Source: Streptococcus sanguinis SK355
Lineage (GTDB): Bacteria; Bacillota; Bacilli; Lactobacillales; Streptococcaceae
NCBI RefSeq assembly: GCF_000212855.1
Contig: NZ_GL890993.1
Span: 875,427 to 939,426 of the forward strand
DNA: 64,000 bases
Direction of reading: 5' to 3'
Below the pieces are notes generated by a model. That model worked only from the letters and a program-made list of their open reading frames with translations. It had not been told where the DNA came from and made no database searches. Shown here one piece after another: positions 31,560 to 39,697 of this stretch. Positions within the stretch are counted from its first letter, which is position 1. Each line of letters begins with the position of its first letter. The position numbers and the translations under genes are program-made.

Positions 31560-32078
31560 TTATTGTGAAATGTGCAAAATTTCAAATGTTGGTAGTTGTG
31601 TATCGGGTTTATTGGTATAAAAAGTAAAAATACATTTTTTCCATTTATCAGGATTGAAAATAACGACTTTGCCGCTTTCGTTGTTTTGCATTTGCTCGTG
31701 AATGGCAAAGGATTTTAAACTTTCAGATGCTTCTATATCAATGATTTCCAATGTAGCATATTTACTTGAATTAAAATGATCAGATATTTCGACTGATGAA
31801 GTCACTCCGATTTCAATATTCTGCCAGCCAAAAGAATTTAAAATATGATCAAAGTAACCATCAAATATGAATTTTGTCATTCCGTTGGTATTTTTCCAAA
31901 CATATAGCGGACAGTAACTGTTAAATAATTGGCCTTCAGACTTTTCAGAGATTAAATAAACTTTGAAAAACAAATCGTCGAATCCATCCATTAAATGACC
32001 TGTATTTTGGACACGTTGTCTAATTATATCCATGTCATAATCTGATGGTAATTTTATAGTATATTGCATTGCTTGCAT
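31560..32078 (-). CDS. DUF4865 family protein
   Basis: 172 residues, no signal peptide or membrane segment. The start (MQAMQYTIKLPSDYDMDIIR) and the FDGYFDHILNSFGW segment fit the DUF4865 family, which is usually encoded beside a LysR regulator, as here. The function is not known. An AAAGAGG site precedes the ATG. The gene is visibly richer in A+T than the flanking core genes, which suggests acquisition together with the next two genes. Confidence 0.75.
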   Translation of the reverse strand: MQAMQYTIKLPSDYDMDIIRQRVQNTGHLMDGFDDLFFKVYLISEKSEGQLFNSYCPLYVWKNTNGMTKFIFDGYFDHILNSFGWQNIEIGVTSSVEISDHFNSSKYATLEIIDIEASESLKSFAIHEQMQNNESGKVVIFNPDKWKKCIFTFYTNKPDTQLPTFEILHISQ

Positions 32079-32116
32079 TGCAGTACCTCTTTTCTAATTA
32101 ACTATTGACAGTATAA

Positions 32117-32164
32117 ATGATTTATATCATATTGAATAATACTTAAAAATGATATAATTATCAT
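32117..32164. promoter_or_regulatory. Paired ATGAT/ATCAT palindromes between DUF4865 and LysR genes
   Basis: ATGATTTATATCAT (32117-32130) and ATGATATAATTATCAT (32149-32164) have the same arms and are centred 33 bp apart, about three helical turns. This is a plausible pair of LysR-type sites for divergent control. A possible promoter for the LysR gene is TTGACA (32105-32110) with CATATT 17 bp on. Confidence 0.5.
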
Positions 32165-32186
32165 AAAAAGTGATAAGGTGTTTTAA

Positions 32187-32945
32187 ATGAATTTTAATGA
32201 TATGAGCATTTTTGTGACAATCTATGAGACAAGATCAATAAACAAAAGTTCAAAGATCTTACAATATGCGCAATCTAATCTCAGTGCTAGATTGAAGGTG
32301 CTTGAAACTGAATTAGATACGAAATTATTTTACAGAAAATATAATGGTTTAATTCCGACAGAAAGTGGAGACTTATTTTATCAATTTTGTAAGGAAACTT
32401 CTAACAATTTGGAGAAATTAAAAAAGAAATGTGAAACTTCGAAAATATCCATCTTAATTTCAGAATTGTTATTCAATCACGATATTAATAATTCGCAAAC
32501 AATTGATTTGGATAAAAGTGAGATTAATATCCAAAAAACTTCGGATATACCAATCATTGCTCATCAGGAAGACTTTGATAAAATTTTTTGCTTTCAAAAA
32601 ATTGAAAATTTAAAGCATTATGATGAGACTATCGGACATATTGAGTCAGTTTATGCTTGTTCGAGTATCATAAAGTCTAGTGAGGGAATGCCCATATTCG
32701 TTAATAAAGATGAAAATTGTCCTTTTAGAAAACAAAGCTTAAAGAAGTTTGCTCATTTAAAATCAGTTGTAGAAATTGATTCTTTTGAAAACATTATCAG
32801 CTTAGTTGAGAACGGGAAAGGAATCGCACTATTGCCTAAATGGTTAAACAAGAGAGCGAATATCAAGCCATACGACCAAGATATCGTTCTTATCCCATTT
32901 TATCAGTATGAAAAGCAGAACCAAAACAAGTATAGACTATTTTAG
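32187..32945 (+). CDS. LysR family transcriptional regulator (short)
   Basis: 252 residues, about 40 fewer than usual. The N-terminal winged helix (FNDMSIFVTIYETRSINKSS, then QSNLSARLKVLETELDTKLF) is convincing. The effector domain is compact and poorly conserved, ending with a GKGIALLPKWL segment that matches the usual LysR C-subdomain. It diverges from the DUF4865 gene and should control it. Strongly AT-rich. Confidence 0.85.
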   Translation: MNFNDMSIFVTIYETRSINKSSKILQYAQSNLSARLKVLETELDTKLFYRKYNGLIPTESGDLFYQFCKETSNNLEKLKKKCETSKISILISELLFNHDINNSQTIDLDKSEINIQKTSDIPIIAHQEDFDKIFCFQKIENLKHYDETIGHIESVYACSSIIKSSEGMPIFVNKDENCPFRKQSLKKFAHLKSVVEIDSFENIISLVENGKGIALLPKWLNKRANIKPYDQDIVLIPFYQYEKQNQNKYRLF

Positions 32946-32976
32946 AAGAAATACTAGTGCTAGAAAGAAAAAACGT

Positions 32977-33020
32977 TTGACAAATATTATAAATACACTT
33001 ATAATAAGTATACATATTAT
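32977..33020 (+). promoter_or_regulatory. Perfect consensus promoter with inverted repeat over the -10, SRPBCC gene
   Basis: TTGACA (32977-32982), exactly 17 bp, TATAAT (33000-33005). ATAATAAGTA / TACATATTAT (33001-33020) is an inverted repeat with 9 of 10 pairs that covers the -10 and start of transcription. A promoter this strong normally needs a repressor, and this repeat could be its operator. Confidence 0.65.
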
Positions 33021-33035
33021 AAAGGAGTTATTGTA

Positions 33036-33443
33036 ATGGAATTTAGTTTCAGTTTAAGCATGAAAGTAGCAAAAGAAGATGTATGGTCCTACTATGAAAA
33101 TATTGAAAAGTGGTATGAATGGGAAGAAGATTTAAACAATATTACATTAAATGGTGGATTTAAGACAGGTTCTTGTGGGATGATGGAACTCGAAGGAATG
33201 CCCCCAATGGAATATCAGCTGACACTTGTCAAGCCCTTTGAGGAATTTTGGGATAAAACAGCGACTCCGTTTGGAGATATCCTTTTTGGTCATCAAATCA
33301 TTGAGAACGATGATGGCACTGTAAATGTCAAGCACACCGTAGCTTTAGATAGCAAAGATCAGCAACATTTGGAATTTTTAAGCCAAGTTTTCTCAGATGT
33401 TCCTCAATCTATTTTTATTTTAAAAAATTGTTTGGAAAAATAA
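33036..33443 (+). CDS. SRPBCC family protein (START-like fold)
   Basis: 135 residues that fit the small polyketide cyclase/dehydrase-like SRPBCC class: the opening strand and helix (SLSMKVAKEDVWSYYENIEKW), the middle beta-hairpins (TLVKPFEEFWDK), and a long C-terminal helix. These proteins bind hydrophobic ligands or act as simple hydrolases; the ligand is unknown. AAAGGAG precedes the ATG. It is part of the AT-rich patch but has its own promoter. Confidence 0.8.
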   Translation: MEFSFSLSMKVAKEDVWSYYENIEKWYEWEEDLNNITLNGGFKTGSCGMMELEGMPPMEYQLTLVKPFEEFWDKTATPFGDILFGHQIIENDDGTVNVKHTVALDSKDQQHLEFLSQVFSDVPQSIFILKNCLEK

Positions 33444-33513
33444 AAATTCTCTACTTAGCTAGAGAATTTCAGACCGAAGACAAACACCATTTGGAATGTT
33501 TGTCTCCGATCTG
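33444..33513 (+). other. Two consecutive long hairpins after the SRPBCC gene
   Basis: AAATTCTCTA / TAGAGAATTT (33444-33453 with 33460-33469, perfect) is followed without a gap by a 17-bp stem with two mismatches (33470-33486 with 33497-33513). They start just past the stop codon and lead into a terminator, so the mRNA 3' end should be heavily folded. Confidence 0.6.
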
Positions 33514-33538
33514 AAAGAAGCCTGAGGGCTTCTTTTTT
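33514..33538 (+). terminator. Terminator after SRPBCC gene
   Basis: AGAAGCC / GGCTTCT stem, TGAG loop, T run. Confidence 0.88.
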
Positions 33539-33580
33539 GTATCAAAAAACGTTTACATGCTCAAAAATTTTCATAAAATA

Positions 33581-33609
33581 TTGACAAAAGGCGAATGTTC
33601 TTTTAGAAT
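33581..33609 (+). promoter_or_regulatory. Promoter of the glycine riboswitch leader
   Basis: TTGACA (33581-33586), 17 bp, TAGAAT (33604-33609). Transcription should begin near 33616, giving a leader of about 240 nt. Confidence 0.7.
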
Positions 33610-33669
33610 AATAGAAAATTAATAATCAACACCGAACGAAGTTTTTCAGAAAGAGGCGGCGCTTCTGAC

Positions 33670-33776
33670 TGTGAAATGGACGGAACTCTGGAGAGACCAT
33701 GAATGGCACCGAAGGGGCAAGGCGGTTTGGAACCGCTCAAACTCTCAGGTAAAAGGACAGAGCGAAGAGGCAGGGA
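33670..33776 (+). ncRNA. Glycine riboswitch (single clear aptamer)
   Basis: The aptamer core is recognisable by its conserved blocks in order: GGACGGAACTCTGGAGAGACC, GGCACCGAAGGGGCAA, a variable hairpin GCGGTTTGGAACCGC, then CTCTCAGGTAAAAGGACAGAG. Only one full aptamer is seen; the sequence around 33635-33668 could hold a vestigial partner. The terminator at 33798 lies between it and a sodium/alanine-glycine symporter. Switches of this kind before streptococcal AGCS genes have been reported to turn expression off with glycine; that sign is prior knowledge, not visible here. Confidence 0.92.
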
Positions 33777-33797
33777 TTTCCCTACTCCAGCACATCC

Positions 33798-33832
33798 AGA
33801 GTACATGTTTTTCATGTGCTCTTTCTTTTTCT
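33798..33832 (+). terminator. Riboswitch-controlled terminator
   Basis: AGAGTACATG / CATGTGCTCT stem (33798-33807 with 33813-33822, one G-U pair), then TTCTTTTTC. It sits 24 bp before the ORF start and is the probable expression platform. Confidence 0.8.
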
Positions 33833-33855
33833 CGGTGTGAAAAGGAGCTTATATC

Positions 33856-35193
33856 ATGTTGGAAATATTGAATCGTCTGGATTCTTTGGTTTGGGGTCCG
33901 CCCCTGCTCATTTTGCTGGTTGGTACCGGTATCTATCTCAGTCTGCGTCTGGGCTTGCTGCAGATTTTTCGACTTCCGCGTGCCTTTCGGCTAATTTTTG
34001 TATCAGACGAGGAGCATCAGGGCGATGTCTCTAGCTTTGCGGCTCTTTGTACTGCTCTAGCTGCGACGGTGGGAACGGGAAATATCATCGGAGTGGCAAC
34101 AGCCATTAAAACCGGTGGACCGGGTGCTCTCTTCTGGATGTGGGTAGCTGCTTTCTTTGGAATGGCGACCAAGTATGCCGAAGGCCTATTGGCTATCAAG
34201 TACCGCCGCAAGGATGCTCATGGAGCTATGGCGGGCGGTCCCATGCACTATATCTTACTAGGGATGGGCGAGAAGTGGCGCCCGCTGGCCATCTTTTTCG
34301 CGATAGCTGGTATCTTGGTGGCTCTCTTGGGGATTGGGACCTTTACGCAGGTCAATTCCATCACAGAGGCCATGCAGAATACCATTCAGCTGCCTCCAGC
34401 TGTGACAGCTTCTATCTTGGCTATTTTAGTAGCTCTGGTTATTTTCAGCGGCATCCAGTCTATTGCTCGAGTATCGACCAAGGTTGTGCCCTTTATGGCA
34501 GCTATTTATATCTTGGGGACTGTGACTGTCTTAGCGGTCAATCTAGACCGTTTGCTGCCAACTCTCCAGCTGGTCTTTACCTCAGCTTTTAGCCAGACAG
34601 CTGCTGTCGGTGGCTTTGCCGGTGCGACTATTCAGATGGCAATTCAAAATGGGGTCGCGCGTGGAGTTTTCTCCAATGAATCTGGTTTGGGTTCAGCACC
34701 CATTGCAGCGGCGGCAGCTCGGACCAAGGAACCGGTAGAACAGGGCTTGATTTCCATGACCGGAACCTTCATCGACACCCTGATTATTTGTAGTCTGACA
34801 GGATTAACGATTTTAATCACAGGGGTCTGGGATGGCAATCTCAATGGTGTGTCCCTGACTCAGGCAGCCTTTGCGACTGTTTTTGCTAATTTTGGTCCGG
34901 TCCTGCTTTCAGTCTTTCTAGTTCTCTTTGCCTTTACGACTATCTTGGGCTGGAACTATTATGGTGAGCGCTGTTTTGAGTTTCTCTTTGGGGTTCGCTA
35001 TATCCGCGTTTATCGTCTGCTCTTTGTCCTGATGATTGTCCTCGGTGGCTTTGTGGGTCTGGAGGCGGTTTGGATTCTTGCAGATATTGTCAATGCCCTC
35101 ATGGCCTTGCCAAACTTGATTGCCTTATTAGTCTTGTCTCCAATTGTCATTAGTGAAACAAAGAAATATTTTGACAAGCATCGAAAGAACTAA
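33856..35193 (+). CDS. Sodium:alanine/glycine symporter (AGCS family)
   Basis: 445 residues with ten or eleven transmembrane helices. Family marks are the AATVGTGNIIGVATAIKTGG stretch near residue 75 and NESGLGSAPIAAAAARTKEP in the middle. It imports alanine or glycine with Na+. The glycine riboswitch upstream argues for glycine as the relevant substrate. AAAGGAG is before the ATG. It converges on sstT across a strong terminator. Confidence 0.94.
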   Translation: MLEILNRLDSLVWGPPLLILLVGTGIYLSLRLGLLQIFRLPRAFRLIFVSDEEHQGDVSSFAALCTALAATVGTGNIIGVATAIKTGGPGALFWMWVAAFFGMATKYAEGLLAIKYRRKDAHGAMAGGPMHYILLGMGEKWRPLAIFFAIAGILVALLGIGTFTQVNSITEAMQNTIQLPPAVTASILAILVALVIFSGIQSIARVSTKVVPFMAAIYILGTVTVLAVNLDRLLPTLQLVFTSAFSQTAAVGGFAGATIQMAIQNGVARGVFSNESGLGSAPIAAAAARTKEPVEQGLISMTGTFIDTLIICSLTGLTILITGVWDGNLNGVSLTQAAFATVFANFGPVLLSVFLVLFAFTTILGWNYYGERCFEFLFGVRYIRVYRLLFVLMIVLGGFVGLEAVWILADIVNALMALPNLIALLVLSPIVISETKKYFDKHRKN

Positions 35194-35204
35194 CTTTCGC
35201 ACAT

Positions 35205-35251
35205 AAAAAAGCCTCTAGCTTCCCGTAATGATGGAAGTCTAGAGGTTTTTT
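35205..35251. terminator. Bidirectional terminator between AGCS symporter and sstT
   Basis: AAAAAAGCCTCTAG...CTAGAGGTTTTTT with an extra CTTCC / GGAAG stem inside. Confidence 0.92.
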
Positions 35252-35258
35252 GTCGAAA

Positions 35259-36476
35259 TTAATAGCGTTTTTCTTTTGGCCAGCTGCTCATCTCGGCCAC
35301 AGCTGTAAAGAGAACGTCAGTAGAAGAGTTGAGAGCTGTCTCGCAGGAGTCCTGAATGACACTAATAACGAAACCGACGCTGACTACCTGCATGGCCAAA
35401 TCATTGGAAATCCCAAAGAGGCTGCAGGCGACCGGAATGAGCAGAAGAGAACCGCCAGCTACGCCGGAGGCCCCGCAAGCAGAAATTGCCGCTACAATAC
35501 TGAGAACTAGAGCTGTGCCAAAGTCAACCCGGATACCCAGCGTATTGACAGCAGCCAAGGTCAGGGTGTTGATAGTGATGCCAGCCCCTGCCATATTGAT
35601 AGTAGCTCCCAGAGGAATAGAGACCGAGTAGGTCTCTGGATTGAGTCCCAGATCCCGACAGAGTTTCATGTTGACGGGGATGTTAGCCGCTGAACTGCGC
35701 GTGAAAAAGGCAGTCACACCACTGACTCGTAGACAGCGCCAGACCAAGGGATAAGGATTTTTCCGCAGCATGATAAAGGTAATTAAAGGATTGATAATCA
35801 GAGCGACAATCAGCATGCTGGCTATCAAGACCAGCAGTAGGATGCCATAGCTTTTTAGAGCCTGGAAGCCCTTCCCGGAAATGGTCGTGTAGACCAGGCC
35901 TAAAATACCAAGAGGGGCTAGATTGATAATCCACTCGACAATCTTAGAAGTGATATCTGCCAAGATCTGCAGCAGTTCCTTGCTGTGGTGGCTAGCTTCT
36001 CGCATGGCAATTCCAAAGATGACAGCCCAGGACAGGATACCAATGTAGTTAGCGGTGATGAGGGCGTTGACGGGATTGTCCACCAGCTGAAGCAGAAGAT
36101 TGCTGAGGACTTGTCCGATTCCATCTGGCGGAGAAACCTTTTGGGAGGATGAAGCCAACTCTATACTAATGGGAAAGAAAAAGTTGACCAGGACCGCTAC
36201 CAGGGCAGCTGCAAAGGTTCCCAGAAGATAGAGCAAGATGACTGTTTTCATATTGCTTTTTTGCCCTTTCTGCTGCTGAGACAGGGCATTTGCCACCAGA
36301 GCGAAGACCAGGAGCGGAGCGATGGCCTTGAGGCCGCCAACGAAGATTTGACCCAGAAGTCTGATGGCTTGTGCTTGGGGGAAGATGATAGCCAGCAGGA
36401 CACCAATGCCAATCCCGATGGAAATCCGCTTGATTAGATTGGTTTTATTCCAAATTGTGATGAAGCGATGGAGAAT
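35259..36476 (-). CDS. sstT: Serine/threonine:Na+ symporter SstT (apparent ATT start)
   Basis: Dicarboxylate/amino-acid:cation symporter family. The frame encodes 405 residues if begun at ATT 36476, giving [20 protein letters not shown], which aligns with the N-terminus of pneumococcal SstT (MKRFISAWNRTSLIKRI). The frame has no ATG, GTG or TTG between the stop at 36497 and homologous position 1; the first ATG (36296) would remove 60 conserved residues. AAAGGA is 6 bp before the ATT. The transport core [17 protein letters not shown] and [17 protein letters not shown] is intact. It takes up Ser and Thr with Na+. Confidence 0.88.
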   Translation of the reverse strand: MLHRFITIWNKTNLIKRISIGIGIGVLLAIIFPQAQAIRLLGQIFVGGLKAIAPLLVFALVANALSQQQKGQKSNMKTVILLYLLGTFAAALVAVLVNFFFPISIELASSSQKVSPPDGIGQVLSNLLLQLVDNPVNALITANYIGILSWAVIFGIAMREASHHSKELLQILADITSKIVEWIINLAPLGILGLVYTTISGKGFQALKSYGILLLVLIASMLIVALIINPLITFIMLRKNPYPLVWRCLRVSGVTAFFTRSSAANIPVNMKLCRDLGLNPETYSVSIPLGATINMAGAGITINTLTLAAVNTLGIRVDFGTALVLSIVAAISACGASGVAGGSLLLIPVACSLFGISNDLAMQVVSVGFVISVIQDSCETALNSSTDVLFTAVAEMSSWPKEKRY

Positions 36477-36619
36477 GTAAGTTCCTTTCTTGTCTTAGAT
36501 ACTTATTTTATTATACGATAGAAAGAGGGTGAAAGCAATGCTAGGCCGGGCTATCCATTCTATGTTCGCGCTGATTGGTCTTTGTGGTATAATGGTAGTA
36601 ATCTTTTTGGAGGTAGCCT

Positions 36620-37483
36620 ATGTCTAAGACCGGAAATGTCTTTTCCCGCTATATCCAGCAGTTTGACTGGAGCAAGATTGCAGATGACCTTTTTTCCAAG
36701 CTGGTCTCTTTACTTCTGCTTTTTATCTTATTTTACATCGTTAAGAAAATCCTGCATTTGTCAGTGACCAAAATTATTGCCCCTTCTCTCAAGCTATCCA
36801 AGCAGGATGTAGCCAGACAGAAAACCATCACTCGTCTGATTGAGAATCTGCTTAATTATGTCTTGTATTTTCTCTTGATTTACTGGGTTTTATCCATCTT
36901 GGGACTGCCGGTTTCCAGCCTTTTGGCTGGTGCCGGGATTGCTGGGGTGGCTATCGGGATGGGAGCTCAGGGCTTCCTGTCGGATCTGGTCAATGGCTTC
37001 TTTATCCTTCTCGAGCGACAGTTAGATGTCGGTGACAATGTCCGCCTGACTAACGGTCCTATCAACATCGCTGGAACAGTAATCAGTGTCGGGATTCGGA
37101 CGACGCAGGTACGGGACGCGGACGGAACGCTTCATTTTGTGCCCAACCGCAATATTATGGTTGTCAGCAATCTTTCCCGTGGAGATATGCGTGTTCTAAT
37201 TGACATTCCCATTTATGCCCAGACGGATTTGGACGAGATTTACCGCATCATTTCTAAGGTTAATGAAGAAGCCGTGCCAGAACATCCAGAGATTCTTAAA
37301 GAGCCGAATATTTTGGGGCCGCAGATGGCTTCAAATGGCCAGTTTAACTTCCGTATCAGCATGATCGTACAGGGTGGCATGCAGGTTTCCATTTACCATA
37401 TCTTCTATCGTCTATACCATGAAGCGCTTTTGCGAGAGGGGATTGAACTTCCGACGCTTGGGCCTCTTACAAAAGGCGAGTAA
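36620..37483 (+). CDS. mscS: Small-conductance mechanosensitive channel (MscS family)
   Basis: 287 residues. Three hydrophobic helices (about 25-48, 75-97, 100-125), the last being the pore helix with alternating Gly and Ala (LLAGAGIAGVAIGMGAQG), then the beta domain (GDNVRLTNGP...GTVISVGIRTTQV) and the C-terminal domain. It releases solutes in hypo-osmotic shock, the counterpart of the osmolyte importer BusA encoded 18 kb away. TATAAT occurs near 36590. Confidence 0.93.
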   Translation: MSKTGNVFSRYIQQFDWSKIADDLFSKLVSLLLLFILFYIVKKILHLSVTKIIAPSLKLSKQDVARQKTITRLIENLLNYVLYFLLIYWVLSILGLPVSSLLAGAGIAGVAIGMGAQGFLSDLVNGFFILLERQLDVGDNVRLTNGPINIAGTVISVGIRTTQVRDADGTLHFVPNRNIMVVSNLSRGDMRVLIDIPIYAQTDLDEIYRIISKVNEEAVPEHPEILKEPNILGPQMASNGQFNFRISMIVQGGMQVSIYHIFYRLYHEALLREGIELPTLGPLTKGE

Positions 37484-37504
37484 TTATTGATTAGAAAGGT
37501 CCAT

Positions 37505-38134
37505 ATGAATCAGCGAATTCAGCAGGAGATTGTCAGTGAGGACAATCTTGTTTACCGTTTAAAACGCCCTCTCCACAAGCAGGGGCTCTTTTGGGCAGCT
37601 CTGGTGTCTGGTATTATCATCTTTCTTCTGGCCTTACTCAGCATTCTCCTCGTCATCACCACGATTGGCCTTATGGAGGAAAATGACCATCTCAAGTCCC
37701 TCACAGGCTACCATAACTCGCCTTTAGAGTCCTATAACAGCCATGCTTTTGAAAAAACAGTTGAATTTTCCAGTGGACTTAAGGTGACCGTTCATTCAGC
37801 AGTAGAAGACAGCAAGAAAGTCATGAGTGATGAGTCAACTGGTGTAGCTGTCGTTGCGACAATCACGGTTGAAAATACTTCTAAAAAGCCCATTCTGGTT
37901 AGTCCTTATGATTTTGGACTCTATGACAAGAAGGAAAATGTCTACATTTTGGATGGCTCAACCTTTGACAATACACAAATCGGCACCAATCTGGCGCCAG
38001 GCAAGTCCATCCGCTTTGACCTAATCTTTGACGGTGAAGGCGGCGATGAGGATACCTATACCGTGACCTACGAAAATGCTAAGTGGCAAAAGGAGAAAAA
38101 CAAGACACAGAAAGAGAAAAAGAAGGAGCAATAG
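37505..38134 (+). CDS. DUF4352-type membrane-anchored protein
   Basis: 209 residues. One transmembrane helix (~27-55) near the N-terminus is followed by an extracytoplasmic immunoglobulin-like domain of the DUF4352 type (VEFSSGLKVTVHSAVED, VTIENTSKKPILVSPYDF-like strands) and a Lys/Glu-rich C-terminal tail. I chose ATG 37505 after GAAAGG rather than a TTG at 37487. It follows mscS by 21 bp and may be co-transcribed. Function unknown. Confidence 0.82.
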   Translation: MNQRIQQEIVSEDNLVYRLKRPLHKQGLFWAALVSGIIIFLLALLSILLVITTIGLMEENDHLKSLTGYHNSPLESYNSHAFEKTVEFSSGLKVTVHSAVEDSKKVMSDESTGVAVVATITVENTSKKPILVSPYDFGLYDKKENVYILDGSTFDNTQIGTNLAPGKSIRFDLIFDGEGGDEDTYTVTYENAKWQKEKNKTQKEKKKEQ

Positions 38135-38216
38135 GGGAAATTAACCTATTACTCTAATGTCTTTGCTACTTTCCGTACTAGATTTGAAAATGGAGGCAGC
38201 AAATTGAATAGATAAA

Positions 38217-38250
38217 AGAAGATTTGAGGCGAAAGTTTCAAATCTTTTTC
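38217..38250 (+). terminator. Terminator upstream of the DUF2268 gene
   Basis: AAGATTTGA / TCAAATCTT stem then TTTC; ends at the -35 of the next promoter. Confidence 0.7.
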
Positions 38251-38281
38251 TTGACTCTGACCTTAGAGGAGGGTGTATACT
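38251..38281 (+). promoter_or_regulatory. MerR-type promoter with 19-bp spacer
   Basis: TTGACT (38251-38256), 19 bp, TATACT (38276-38281). The spacer holds the dyad CTCTGA-CC-TTAGAG. A lengthened 19-bp spacer containing a dyad is the known design of promoters activated by MerR-family regulators, which twist the DNA to align -35 and -10. No MerR gene is in this window. Confidence 0.65.
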
Positions 38282-38307
38282 GGTGAAAATTAGAAAAGGA
38301 GATTACC

Positions 38308-39210
38308 ATGCAAGTCAATATCATTCGTTCTGATAAAGTTTATCAAGAGATGCTCGAGCTACCTTTAGAAAAGAGAGAAGGTTGTTTTCGAGCTAAGATT
38401 TTAGCACCTTTTGCAACAAAATATCAAACACAACACATTCCTCTGAAAGCGAAGTATCCCGGAGGATTTGATGCTCTTTTCCTACTTGGCTTTATGAATC
38501 AGCTACCCAGCACTCTGTCAGAAAAGGATAGGCCGGCTATTGATGCTCTGAGCTCTGATCAACTCTGGCAAAATTGTCAAGATACCATCAAGAGGAGTAT
38601 CGGTCTTTTTGAGCAAGCTGGCTATGATTTAGAGGTTGAGGATTACCATTTTACTATTTTGTTAGGCAATCCAGAAAAGCCCATGCTACAGCTCAATAAG
38701 GGTTACAGCGGAGATGGAGGAATTCCAGGCTACCTCATGCTTAGTCTACTACCAAATGACTATACTTTGCCACGTGTACAGGCTGCGTTAGCCCACGAGT
38801 GCAATCACAATGTCCGTTTCCAATTTATCAAATGGAACCAGCAGACGACACTAGCAGACTGGGTAGTCAGTGAAGGATTGGCAGAGTCTTTTGCTGCTGA
38901 GCTCTATGGCAAAGATCTCATTGGGCCTTGGGTTACTTCAACCAGTCCAGAGCAGTTAGAAGAGATTAAGCCTATCATCTCAAGTCAGCTTCAGCTAACA
39001 GGGATGGCGGAAATGGCTCCTTATCTCTACGGTGATGAAATCGCTGAGATTCAGGGTCAAATACCAGTCGGTATGCCTTATGCTGCGGGCTATGCTTATG
39101 GCTATCATCTGATACAAGCCTATCTGAAAAATACTGGCAAGAGCATTATTGAGGCCACAGTAACACCGACGGCAGAGATTTTAGAAGCTACTAAAGACTT
39201 TTGGAAATAA
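38308..39210 (+). CDS. DUF2268 family protein, predicted Zn-dependent protease
   Basis: 300 residues, cytoplasmic. The DUF2268 metal site is seen as AALAHECNHNVRFQ (HExxH-like HECNH) around residue 162, followed by VSEGLAESFAAELYG, whose Glu is the likely third ligand. There is no signal peptide. The start has AAAAGGAG 6 bp upstream. Control by a MerR-type promoter suggests it belongs to a stress- or drug-sensing response. Substrate unknown. Confidence 0.85.
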   Translation: MQVNIIRSDKVYQEMLELPLEKREGCFRAKILAPFATKYQTQHIPLKAKYPGGFDALFLLGFMNQLPSTLSEKDRPAIDALSSDQLWQNCQDTIKRSIGLFEQAGYDLEVEDYHFTILLGNPEKPMLQLNKGYSGDGGIPGYLMLSLLPNDYTLPRVQAALAHECNHNVRFQFIKWNQQTTLADWVVSEGLAESFAAELYGKDLIGPWVTSTSPEQLEEIKPIISSQLQLTGMAEMAPYLYGDEIAEIQGQIPVGMPYAAGYAYGYHLIQAYLKNTGKSIIEATVTPTAEILEATKDFWK

Positions 39211-39272
39211 CACTTTTGCTTGAAAATCTGTCAAAACTTGATATAATGTAGGTGATTTCTGGAGGTATCAGT

Positions 39273-39641
39273 ATGCATTATAAAAGAATTGAATTAAAAG
39301 TCACAAATCAAGGTATCCATGAGCGCAAGATTTTTCAAGGTGTCAAAATTTTCAGCCGTAGCAAGCTCTCCAAAGATCAGAAAAGCATTTTGACACAGAA
39401 GATTTACCTGACACCGAAGCAAAATATTGTTTATTATCAACGGACAGATGTCAACTATGACCAGAACTGGCATCATAAGAAGGATTATTATGAACTAGCT
39501 TATGGCCAGTTGGACAGAGAAACTGTCTTTAAGGTTTGCCAAGATTTTGACGAACTAAGTCCTTTCCTGGAGAATAAGCTGTTAGAGAAGCTAAAAGAAA
39601 AGCAGGTAGCAGGCAAATTTTTTGAAAAATTAGATATATAA
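39273..39641 (+). CDS. EXLDI family protein
   Basis: 122 residues, ending in FEKLDI, which fits the C-terminal E-x-L-D-I signature that names this small family. No membrane segment. The start at 39273 has GGAGG 5 bp upstream; an in-frame ATG at 39252 lies within the leader. TATAAT at 39240-39245 with TTGAAA 16 bp before it gives a promoter. Molecular function is not known. Confidence 0.75.
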   Translation: MHYKRIELKVTNQGIHERKIFQGVKIFSRSKLSKDQKSILTQKIYLTPKQNIVYYQRTDVNYDQNWHHKKDYYELAYGQLDRETVFKVCQDFDELSPFLENKLLEKLKEKQVAGKFFEKLDI

Positions 39642-39674
39642 AAATCCGACTGCTTTTATAAGCAGTCGGATTTC
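39641..39674. terminator. Bidirectional terminator between EXLDI gene and gdhA remnant
   Basis: 13-bp perfect stem AAATCCGACTGCT / AGCAGTCGGATTT with 6-nt loop. Confidence 0.92.
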
Positions 39675-39697
39675 TTAGAATTTTAGTTTGATAGTGC

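Noticed and set aside
37487..37504. TTG start for the DUF4352 protein at 37487
   Set aside because: ATG 37505 has GAAAGG at the right distance, and the TTG lies only 3 bp past the mscS stop without a separate ribosome site.
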